Shown: positions 26,224-32,585 of the stretch, one piece after another
Numbering within the stretch: the first letter of the stretch is position 1
Layout of the letters: every line of letters starts with the position of its first letter
Assembly: GCA_944376195.1 (NCBI GenBank)
Contig: CALWBW010000023.1
Location: 1 to 37,570, forward strand
Source of the DNA: an uncultured Clostridia bacterium
GTDB taxonomy: Bacteria > Bacillota > Clostridia > Oscillospirales > QAMX01
Reading direction: 5' to 3'
Length of the DNA: 37,570 bases
The notes under the pieces: model-generated
The model's input: the letters and a program-made list of their open reading frames with translations, nothing else
Database searches by the model: none
Told to the model about the DNA's origin: nothing
Translations under genes and position numbers: made by a program

Positions 26224-26344
26224 CGCTAAAACACTGACAACTAACAGGCAAACTTTTTTCATTTGCCTATTGACAATACAAATGTATCTATGATATACTG
26301 GTGGATGAAACGCACACAATAAGAAGCATATACTTTTCCTTTTC
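26190..26344 (-). ncRNA. Candidate antisense/small RNA opposing the Rep leader
   Basis: A strong minus-strand promoter at 26351-26379 points away from the Rep gene into a stretch without a convincing gene. A hairpin AGGCAAA/TTTGCCT (about 26247-26267) and the inverted repeat at 26186-26216 lie along the predicted transcript of about 155 nt. The overlap with the plus-strand Rep transcript and promoter suggests copy or expression control (inference). A 26-codon frame (MKKVCLLVVSVL...) is present but has no good ribosome site. Confidence 0.35.
26270..26299 (+). promoter_or_regulatory. Promoter of the Rep-like gene
   Basis: TTGACA (26270-26275), an 18-bp spacer and TATACT (26294-26299). The spacer contains ATACA-AA-TGTAT, a possible operator. 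The leader to the start codon is about 170 nt. Confidence 0.75.
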
Positions 26345-26350
26345 GCATTT

Positions 26351-26379
26351 ATAATACCACATTTCAAGGCGTTTGTCAA
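26351..26379 (-). promoter_or_regulatory. Convergent minus-strand promoter in the Rep leader
   Basis: On the minus strand TTGACA (26374-26379), a 17-bp spacer and TATTAT (26351-26356). It faces the Rep promoter about 50 bp away. Confidence 0.65.
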
Positions 26380-26474
26380 GGGTGGATTTGCAAAAATTTT
26401 AAAAAAGTTTGTTTCTGGTAGGTTGTTTCAATTTTAGATGGAGTAAGCGAATTTGATAGCAAGGGAGGTATGCC

Positions 26475-27383
26475 ATGTCAGAAATAGAACTAAAAGGATT
26501 CCGTGTTAATTGTGATACGGGTGAAACGGAAGAAATAGAAGATGTTTCACGAATTATTACTAAGCAACAAGAATTTGCTATTGCAGCACACAAGGAAGCA
26601 AAAGCAAACAAAGAACACTGCAAACGAAATTCAAATAAGCTGGGAGGCTTTGTGTTCATGCGGACACTTAACCCAAAAAAGAAAATTAGTGCGCAGACAT
26701 TAGGTCGTCTTGCTTATTTGTCTGTTTATATGGATTATGACAATAACAGGCTAATGAGAGGGTATAAGCCAATATACAAGCAGGAATTGAGCAAATTACT
26801 TAAAATCCCTCAATCAACTGTCAACGATTTTTTGAAGGAAACACAAGCGTCTGAGTATCTACGCATTGATGAATACGGCTATATTTACCTATCTGATTTC
26901 TTTTTCAAAGGAAAATCTAAAATACGAAAAAAGATTCAGTTGTTTATTGATCCTATTAAATCCCTCTATGATCGAATTACCATCGAAAACCAAAAGAGCG
27001 GCAGGAAAAGTAGAAATCAGAGCATCAAGCATTTTGGTTATGTGATCCAGTTAGTTCCCCATGTCAACAAGGAATGGAATATTATTTGCCACAATCCAGA
27101 CGAACGGGACATTATAAAGGTATTACCAATGTCAATTTATGAAATCTGCCATCTTTTGAAAGTTAGTCCTTCTCATAGTGATAAACTTGTCAATTCTCTT
27201 ATGAGCATAAGTTTTATCGCAAAGCAGTCAGGCGGTGAACAGGCATTGTGTAACTTCATCAAAGATCGGGCAAGTGGGAAATATCGCATGATTATTAATC
27301 CAGATGTGCTTTATATGGGTGTCCACTCAACGGAAGTTAAGGGATATGCGCAATTTTTTCCTGTCAAATATCCAGATAACTAA
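26475..27383 (+). CDS. Replication-initiator-like protein with two winged helices
   Basis: A 302-aa protein. After a charged N-terminus (about 1-60), residues about 65-150 form a helix-turn-helix/winged-helix unit (YKQELSKLLKIPQSTVNDFLK, then a YLRIDEYGYIYLSDFFF wing). Residues about 215-290 form a second (MSIYEICHLLKVSPSHSDKLV, ending in GKYRMIINPDVLYMG). Tandem winged helices and the 'IINPDVLYMG' ending recall plasmid Rep/RepL-type initiators of Firmicutes. It is adjacent to 17-bp direct repeats and an AT-rich, hairpin-dense region, which fits a replicon. A transcriptional regulator is the alternative. GGGAGG precedes the ATG. Confidence 0.6.
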   Translation: MSEIELKGFRVNCDTGETEEIEDVSRIITKQQEFAIAAHKEAKANKEHCKRNSNKLGGFVFMRTLNPKKKISAQTLGRLAYLSVYMDYDNNRLMRGYKPIYKQELSKLLKIPQSTVNDFLKETQASEYLRIDEYGYIYLSDFFFKGKSKIRKKIQLFIDPIKSLYDRITIENQKSGRKSRNQSIKHFGYVIQLVPHVNKEWNIICHNPDERDIIKVLPMSIYEICHLLKVSPSHSDKLVNSLMSISFIAKQSGGEQALCNFIKDRASGKYRMIINPDVLYMGVHSTEVKGYAQFFPVKYPDN

Positions 27384-27418
27384 ACAAAATAACAAGTATT
27401 CGCAATTTTTCAGACCAC

Positions 27419-27467
27419 TCGCACTTATTCGTTAAAAAACGGGAGGGCAGTCGCACTTATTCGTTAA
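27419..27467 (+). repeat. Two exact 17-bp direct repeats (iteron-like)
   Basis: TCGCACTTATTCGTTAA at 27419-27435 and 27451-27467, start-to-start distance 32 bp (about three helical turns). They lie 36 bp after the Rep-like stop codon. A degenerate third copy (TATTCGCAATTTTTC) lies near 27398. Confidence 0.8.
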
Positions 27468-27557
27468 GCCTAAATCTTTTCAAACACTCCAAAACTCCCC
27501 TGTTTATGGCAATTTGAAAGCGATGGATAATAAAATTTGGTCAAATTCGCCTCTATC

Positions 27558-27875
27558 TATAATACGAGCCGACTTTGTTGGCTCTCCCATTCCCGTAGGG
27601 ACAACCATTCCCCCAAAGGAACAATATATACTATGTGAGGTAATCCCTAATTACCGAACATGAGGCGTTTACGCCGAACACCATCCCGCAGGGCAACACA
27701 AGAGTGCCACAAGACCCAAAACCATACACAGGCTATATGTGTTCGCACACGGGCGAAATGGTTTTGTCTTGCACCTGCAAGAATGGTTTTTATTAACATC
27801 CCCCGCTTTGCGCTTGAAACGCAGCGGGTTATATTAAATGGTTTGCCCTGCGGGATGGTTTAATATAGCATAGCA
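27558..27875 (+). ncRNA. Hairpin-dense noncoding region: candidate large structured RNA or origin
   Basis: TATAAT at 27558-27563 (weak -35) precedes a chain of stems: GAGCCGAC/GTTGGCTC (27566-27584), GGTAAT/ATTACC (27639-27655) and GGCG/CGCC (27664-27675). A perfect 17-bp long-range pair joins 27680-27696 to 27843-27859. A 14-bp bulged pair joins 27710-27725 to 27758-27771 around a TGTG-ttcg-CACA hairpin (27738-27749). Further stems are TCTTGCA/TGCAAGA (27767-27782), CCCGCT/AGCGGG (27802-27828) and ATATTAAA/TTTAATAT (27831-27866). No credible protein is encoded. It may be a large structured RNA, a single-strand origin or an oriT. Confidence 0.6.
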
Positions 27876-27903
27876 CAATTTATTTTGACAAAGGAGATTT
27901 GCA

Positions 27904-28296
27904 ATGTATCAAACACTGACCACAAGAGAAAATGACTTCCGTGATCCCGCTATTATCAAACTGGATTTGAAAAACTATCTCAACAAAACTTTCTTTGACA
28001 GCAACACAAAGGCCAGTGGAGCAATCCACAAACGGCTTGAAAGTGTATCGCCCGATTTGTACGCCGCATATCTTCAGTGCGCAAAGCTGAATCGGGATGA
28101 AATCAAGAAGTCATTGGAGCGGAACACATTCGACAACAATTTCCACAAGGCGAGTTATCTGCTCGGCATCCTGAAAAGGTATTCGGCGGCTGATACCACA
28201 CAGCAAGCACCGAAGCTGACCTATGCACAGCAGCGTAATCAAAGCACACTTGCACCGGGCGATATTCCAACGGTATCGGAGGATGAATTATTTTAG
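27904..28296 (+). CDS. Uncharacterised 130-aa protein
   Basis: Not recognised. The N-terminal about 95 residues look helical and soluble (AIHKRLESVSPDLYAAYLQC, then NFHKASYLLGILKRYSA). The C-terminal about 35 residues are Gln/Thr/Pro-rich and probably disordered, ending in the acidic SEDELF. The 'YLLGIL+RYS' segment is faintly like the C-terminal part of some plasmid replication proteins. AAAGGAG precedes the ATG. It lies immediately after the structured region, which may be its 5' leader. Confidence 0.75.
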   Translation: MYQTLTTRENDFRDPAIIKLDLKNYLNKTFFDSNTKASGAIHKRLESVSPDLYAAYLQCAKLNRDEIKKSLERNTFDNNFHKASYLLGILKRYSAADTTQQAPKLTYAQQRNQSTLAPGDIPTVSEDELF

Positions 28297-28691
28297 TTCT
28301 TCTATATGGCTCATTTTGACGAGCGGTAAAAACTTAAAATGCTCATGAACATGGTTATATCATTGCTTTTCCCCAGGAGGGCAACCGTGCAAATAACCAC
28401 AAATACAAGAATAGCTGTTTTCGCATCGGGGGCGCATCGGGAAATAGCCTTGTTTATGGCGTTTTAGATACACTTTAGCGTGTTAAAGAGTCTTGAAATA
28501 AGGCATCGGATCGAAAAATATTACAGAGCGGTTTCGAGTAAATGAGTTAGTTTACATAAATATAAGATTGAAAGACAGTAACAAGACAACATACAGTAAC
28601 AAGATCACGAAAAGGAATAAGACTATATGAAAGAATATAAAGTTCAAAGATTAAAAATATGGTCGGGGGCTGGAAACGGAAGGAGTGATCT
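28297..28691 (+). other. Noncoding control region upstream of xis
   Basis: Holds two CGCATCGGG copies (28422-28430, 28433-28441) with a third partial copy near 28503, and two ACAGTAACAAGA copies (28575-28586, 28593-28604). A 26-codon frame at 28387-28467 starts with GTG after GGAGG, and a 33-codon frame at 28627-28728 overlaps the xis start; either could be a leader peptide. Control regions upstream of Tn916-type xis genes are similarly long, so these repeats may be Xis or regulator sites. Confidence 0.45.
28575..28604 (+). repeat. Tandem direct repeat ACAGTAACAAGA
   Basis: Two exact 12-bp copies at 28575-28586 and 28593-28604, 18 bp apart start to start, about 90 bp before xis. Confidence 0.75.
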
Positions 28692-28886
28692 ATGCTTACT
28701 GTTCCCATTTGGGAAAAATCAAATTTGACGCTGGAAGAGGCCGCAGCTTATAGTGGCATTGGCATTAACAAAATTCGTGAATTGACAAATCATGAAAAAT
28801 GTCCGTTTGTGCTTTTCATCGGAAACAAAAGATTGATCAAGCGCAAATTATTTGATGCTTATACTGAACGAGCATATTCAATCTAA
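28692..28886 (+). CDS. xis: Excisionase, Tn916 Xis-like
   Basis: A 64-aa protein with the Tn916-type layout: 'VPIWEKSNLTLEEAAAYSGIGINKIRELT' and the basic C-terminal 'IGNKRLIKRKLFDAY'. It is a small winged-helix DNA-bending protein that directs the integrase towards excision. AAGGAG precedes the ATG. It lies 73 nt upstream of int, the standard arrangement. Confidence 0.9.
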   Translation: MLTVPIWEKSNLTLEEAAAYSGIGINKIRELTNHEKCPFVLFIGNKRLIKRKLFDAYTERAYSI

Positions 28887-28959
28887 GATATGGACAAGCG
28901 GACTTTGAGAAGATATAATTATTACACTATCCAAAGTCGCTTCCCGAAAGGAGGCTATC

Positions 28960-30114
28960 ATGGGGAAGCGTAAAGACAGTAAAGGCAGAGTATTAAAATC
29001 GGGCGAAGGGCAACGCCCTAATGGCACATATGACTACCGTTATACGGATCGCAACGGCAAACGACAGCGAGTGTATGCAAAAACGCTTGACGAATTGCGC
29101 CGAAAGGAAGATGACATTCAAAAGGATATTCTGGATGGGATAGACAGTTCAGCCGGTGAAATTACGGTTGTAGAATTGGTCGAGCGATATATTAACTTGC
29201 GCCGTGATCTAAAGCAAAACACACTAAGAGGATACGGGACTTCATTCAACCGTATCAAGCAATCAGAATTCGGGCGGCGCAAAATTAAGAATGTCAAAAA
29301 ATCCGATGCAATGGCGTTTTTCATTTTCCTGCATGACTCCGGGCTAAAGCGAAACACAGTAGAGCAGGTAAACAATCTGTTGCGCCCTGCATTTGAACAG
29401 GCCGTTGAGGATGACGCAATCAGGAAGAACCCGTTTAAATTCAAAGTGTCTGACATTCTTCCTGATGATTCAGAAAAACGGACTGCTTTAACAAAATCCC
29501 AGCAGGAAATCTATCTTGCGTTCATGCGTGACTATTCCAGCGGGAATTATTTTGACGATATTGTGATCCTGCTACATACTGGACTTCGGGTATCGGAGCT
29601 TTATGGGCTTACAACGAAAGATGTGAATCTTCAGGAAAGGCGCATTTCAATTAATAAGCAGTTGTGCAGAACCGGGGATCGTCCGTACTTCGTAACTGAG
29701 CCAAAAACAAAAAGCGGTATAAGGAATATCCCCATGAGCGATCCCGTATATATGGCGTTTAGTCGAGTGTTACAGAATAGGCGAACTCCCAAAGTCGAAA
29801 TGATGATTGACGGTTATGCTGGTTTCCTGTTTCTGGACAAAGAGGGAAAACCAAAAGTTGGTATGCACCTGCAAAATCATATGCGGGGAGCATATAAGCG
29901 GTTTGTGGAACGATATGGGAAGATCATTCCAAAGATTAGCCCCCACGTGCTGCGACATACATTCTGTTCCGACATGGCGAAAGCAGGGATTGATGGTAAA
30001 TCATTGCAGACTCTTATGGGACACTCCAACGTAAGCGTGACGTATGATGTTTATACTCATGTTGACTATGACGCTGTTGAACAAGCGTTTTATAAGGCCG
30101 TTGCAAACACCTGA
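28960..30114 (+). CDS. int: Tyrosine-recombinase integrase, Tn916 Int family
   Basis: A 384-aa protein. An N-terminal arm-binding AP2-like domain (residues about 1-60, with GTYDYRYTDRNGKRQRVYAK) is followed by a SAM-like core-binding domain (about 68-160) and the catalytic domain. Catalytic residues are visible: R210, K251, H329 and R332 (SPHVLRHTF), H355 and the nucleophile Y365. It integrates and excises the element by strand exchange. AAAGGAGG precedes the ATG. Its stop is 3 nt from the right attachment repeat, as expected for an element-terminal int. Confidence 0.96.
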   Translation: MGKRKDSKGRVLKSGEGQRPNGTYDYRYTDRNGKRQRVYAKTLDELRRKEDDIQKDILDGIDSSAGEITVVELVERYINLRRDLKQNTLRGYGTSFNRIKQSEFGRRKIKNVKKSDAMAFFIFLHDSGLKRNTVEQVNNLLRPAFEQAVEDDAIRKNPFKFKVSDILPDDSEKRTALTKSQQEIYLAFMRDYSSGNYFDDIVILLHTGLRVSELYGLTTKDVNLQERRISINKQLCRTGDRPYFVTEPKTKSGIRNIPMSDPVYMAFSRVLQNRRTPKVEMMIDGYAGFLFLDKEGKPKVGMHLQNHMRGAYKRFVERYGKIIPKISPHVLRHTFCSDMAKAGIDGKSLQTLMGHSNVSVTYDVYTHVDYDAVEQAFYKAVANT

Positions 30115-30116
30115 CC

Positions 30117-30139
30117 TTAAGCCAAAACTTAAGCCAATT
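30117..30139 (+). repeat. Right attachment-site repeat (attR candidate)
   Basis: TTAAGCCAA, then a short spacer and CTTAAGCCAATT. It is identical to 20922-20943 except for one extra A. It begins 3 nt after the int stop. Confidence 0.6.
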
Positions 30140-30338
30140 GCCCGTAGAAGAGCATAAATTTGCGTAGATTTATGTGATTTCTGAAATAATCACAAAAACA
30201 ACATTACGGATGAATAGTTCTTATTTTTGCAAATATTGCTTATAAATTGAGCAATTTCAACGAAAATAGTTCGGCGATATAAGTGTGGGTTTCCCTTGGG
30301 CGGCATGTATTAATTCCTCCATTTTTTCAAAGAAGCTG
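30140..30338. other. Intergenic stretch right of the element
   Basis: A+T-rich, with no open frame or promoter that I find convincing. A GTGATTT...AATCAC inverted repeat lies near 30175-30193. It was probably part of the groEL downstream region before insertion. Confidence 0.4.
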
Positions 30339-30376
30339 AAGCACCCGGCAAAACATCTGTTTTGCCGGGTGCTTTT
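30339..30376. terminator. Strong Rho-independent terminator
   Basis: A 16-bp perfect stem (30339-30354 with 30359-30374), loop ATCT, then a short T-run. It contains CACCCGGC/GCCGGGTG. No gene ends just upstream except int, so it may be the former groEL terminator. Confidence 0.85.
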
Positions 30377-30533
30377 ACAGTTTGCTGCTGTTTTTGAGAA
30401 GATCCCTGGCAACTTTGGTTTGTCAAACGACCGTGTATCGCCATTAAGGAAAAGATGCATTTGAAAAGGACCAAAAATAAAAGAAAACTGTTTACAGAAA
30501 AGGTATTTTTAAAGAGGAACAAGCCTATTCTGC

Positions 30534-30562
30534 TTGACAAAAGAATAGAAATTGAGTATCAT
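30534..30562 (+). promoter_or_regulatory. Sigma-A promoter of galE
   Basis: TTGACA (30534-30539), a 17-bp spacer and TATCAT (30557-30562). The start site is near 30569. Confidence 0.85.
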
Positions 30563-30594
30563 TTAGGGTATATCAGTAAACTGGGGTGGTGTGT

Positions 30595-31608
30595 GTGAAG
30601 ATACTGGTGACCGGCGGGCTGGGGTATATTGGCTCCCACGTTTGCGTGGAACTTGCCGCAGCCGGCTGGGACGCTGTGATTGTGGATGACTGCCGTAATG
30701 CGAGTCCACGCGTACTGGAGCGGATTGCCCGGATTACGGGCAAAACCTTTCCGTTTTACCAGGAGAGTGTTTTAAATGAAGCGGCGTTGGACCGTATTTT
30801 TGCCGCACACAGGATCGATATTGTGATTCATCTGGCGGGGCTAAAGTCTGCGCCTGAGTCTGTGCAGGATCCGCTTTCGTATTATACCAATAATGTTTCG
30901 GGAACGCTTTCTCTTCTGCGCGCAATGGAACGCGCCGGTGTGCGCCGTATGGTATATTCTTCCTCGGCCTGCGTATATGGTGGTGTGACGGAAATGCCGG
31001 TGGGGGAGGATGCCCCGGTTTCCGCCATCAATCCCTATGGTGGGACAAAACTTATGTGTGAACGTGTGCTTACGGACCTTTGTCAGGCGGACGCTCGATG
31101 GAGTGTGCTGCTGCTGCGGTATTTTAATCCGGTCGGCGCGCATGAATCCGGTCTCATCGGTGAGGATCCGCGCGGTGTGCCGGGCAATGTGGCGCCGCGT
31201 ATCTTGCGTGTCCTTGCAGGAAAAGATGCTTATTTTACGTTGACCGGAAACGATTTTCCTACGCCGGACGGTACGGGAATTCGGGATTATTTGCATGTGG
31301 TAGACCTTGCGCGGGGTCATCTCAGCGCGGCGCGGCACGTGATGGATACGACTGGGGCGTTGGCGCTGAACCTTGGAACAGGGCATGGCGTCAGTGTTCT
31401 GGAAATGCTTCACGCGTTTGAACAGGCTGCGGGGAGATCTATCCCGTACCGGGTGTTGCCGCGCCGGCCCGGAGATGCGGCGGAAAGTGTGGCACGCGCG
31501 GATTTGGCATGGGAGTTGTTGGGTTGGCGTGCGGAACACGATCTTTCGGATATGTGCCGGGATGCGTGGCGTTGGCAGAAGAACAACCCTAACGGATATG
31601 GGGATTGA
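30595..31608 (+). CDS. galE: UDP-glucose 4-epimerase
   Basis: A 337-aa extended SDR enzyme that interconverts UDP-glucose and UDP-galactose. It has the NAD-binding GGLGYIGS (residues 7-14), SSSACVYG (about 122-129) and the catalytic Y148-x3-K152 in PYGGTK. The length is normal. The start is GTG at 30595 with GGGGTGG a few bases upstream; another GTG at 30586 lacks a ribosome site. It is the first gene of a unit with the nucleotidyltransferase, suggesting supply of nucleotide sugars for the cell surface. Confidence 0.92.
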   Translation: MKILVTGGLGYIGSHVCVELAAAGWDAVIVDDCRNASPRVLERIARITGKTFPFYQESVLNEAALDRIFAAHRIDIVIHLAGLKSAPESVQDPLSYYTNNVSGTLSLLRAMERAGVRRMVYSSSACVYGGVTEMPVGEDAPVSAINPYGGTKLMCERVLTDLCQADARWSVLLLRYFNPVGAHESGLIGEDPRGVPGNVAPRILRVLAGKDAYFTLTGNDFPTPDGTGIRDYLHVVDLARGHLSAARHVMDTTGALALNLGTGHGVSVLEMLHAFEQAAGRSIPYRVLPRRPGDAAESVARADLAWELLGWRAEHDLSDMCRDAWRWQKNNPNGYGD

Positions 31609-31623
31609 TCGGGGGAACGGAGT

Positions 31624-32544
31624 TTGAATAAACCTGTTTTGGTAATTCTTGCAGCGGGTCTGGGTACCCGCTATGGCGGCACAGCTGGACTGAAGCAGAT
31701 CGACCCGGTTGGGCCGGGCGGTGAAATTATTGTTGATTACAGTGTCTTTGACGCAATACGCGCCGGATTTCAAAAGGTTGTCTTTGTCATCAAGCGGGAA
31801 ATGGAAGATGCTTTCCGGGAAACAATCGGGAGCCGGGTATCCAGTCAGATTGAAACGGCTTATGCGTATCAGAAGATTGACGATTTGCCCGTTGGTTATA
31901 CTGTCCCGCCGGGACGTATCAGGCCCTGGGGTACGGCGCACGCTGTTATGGCGGCGCGGCATGTGGTGAAGGAACCATTTGCAGTCATCGGCGCGGATGA
32001 TTTTTTCGGATTCGGTACGTTTCGAGCGCTTGGCCGGTATTTGTCGGAGGTTGACCCGGAAAGCGAAGATTTTGCGATGGCGGGATTTACGATAGAAAAT
32101 ACCGTAACGCGTTATGGTCATGTATCGCGCGGTATCTGCGAGACAGAGCAGGGTTATCTGCGCGGGGTGACAGAACGCACGTATATTACGCTTGCGTCGG
32201 ACGGCCGTCCGCAATACTCGCTGGATCACGGCGTTACCAATGTGCCCATTCCGCGGGGGAGCATTGTTTCCATGAATACCTGGGCGTTTACGCCGCGTAT
32301 GTTCCATGAACTGGAGGCTGGGTTCCCGGCAGCCATTGATGCGATGGAAGATCCGCTGAAAGGGGAATATTATTTGCCTTCTGCGGTGGATGCGCTGATT
32401 CGTTCCGGGAAAGCGACCGTGAAGGTCCTGGAAACGAAGGAACGCTGGTATGGCGTGACCTGGCAGGAAGATAAGCCGCTCGTCATGCAGGCAATTGCCG
32501 ATATGATAGCACGTGGGGATTATCCGGAAAAACTCTGGAAATAA
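31624..32544 (+). CDS. Sugar nucleotidyltransferase-like protein
   Basis: A 306-aa protein of the NTP_transferase fold. It opens with VILAAGLGTRYGG (nucleotide-binding loop, residues 6-18, with K24) and has a GTAHAVMAARH segment near 102. GADDFF near 120 takes the place of the usual GD metal motif. It probably transfers NMP to a sugar phosphate, but the substrate is not evident; it is shorter and more divergent than GalU. The start is TTG at 31624, with GGGGGA upstream and 15 nt after galE. Confidence 0.8.
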   Translation: MNKPVLVILAAGLGTRYGGTAGLKQIDPVGPGGEIIVDYSVFDAIRAGFQKVVFVIKREMEDAFRETIGSRVSSQIETAYAYQKIDDLPVGYTVPPGRIRPWGTAHAVMAARHVVKEPFAVIGADDFFGFGTFRALGRYLSEVDPESEDFAMAGFTIENTVTRYGHVSRGICETEQGYLRGVTERTYITLASDGRPQYSLDHGVTNVPIPRGSIVSMNTWAFTPRMFHELEAGFPAAIDAMEDPLKGEYYLPSAVDALIRSGKATVKVLETKERWYGVTWQEDKPLVMQAIADMIARGDYPEKLWK

Positions 32545-32585
32545 CAGATACAAGAAATTTTTTACTGGATAAGGGAAAAAAGAAT

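Larger units (their letters stand above)
20922..30139 (+). mobile_element. Integrative element with Tn916-like Int/Xis and a Rep-like module
   Basis: The element is bounded by near-identical repeats (20922-20943 and 30117-30139). Its right end carries int and xis in the usual terminal position. It is more A+T-rich and uses different codons from its neighbours. Contents: RHH regulator, 532-aa protein, serine recombinase, second RHH regulator, 89-, 229- and 235-aa genes, Rep-like gene, repeats, structured noncoding region, 130-aa gene, xis and int. No relaxase, coupling protein or T4SS gene is seen, so it cannot transfer by itself. Boundaries are inferred from the repeats and int. Confidence 0.75.

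Noticed and set aside
26190-26267. A 26-codon hydrophobic peptide (MKKVCLLVVSVL...) on the minus strand, possible type I toxin
   Set aside because: There is no proper ribosome site and no typical charged tail; kept only as a note under the antisense RNA.
27419-27467. CRISPR array
   Set aside because: There are only two full repeats, they are 17 bp long with a 15-bp spacer, and no cas gene is nearby.
27660-27863. Plus-strand frame of 67 codons in the structured region
   Set aside because: Its codons fall on hairpin arms, the product is Arg/Thr-rich and unstructured, and no ribosome site precedes it.
27558-27875. Insertion sequence with inverted ends
   Set aside because: The 17-bp inverted pair encloses only about 146 bp, with no transposase and no target duplication; nested stems fit a structured RNA or origin better.
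30841-32553. Long antisense frame (570 codons) opposite galE and the nucleotidyltransferase
   Set aside because: Both plus-strand genes have clear family motifs and ribosome sites. The antisense product is Arg/His-rich without domains.
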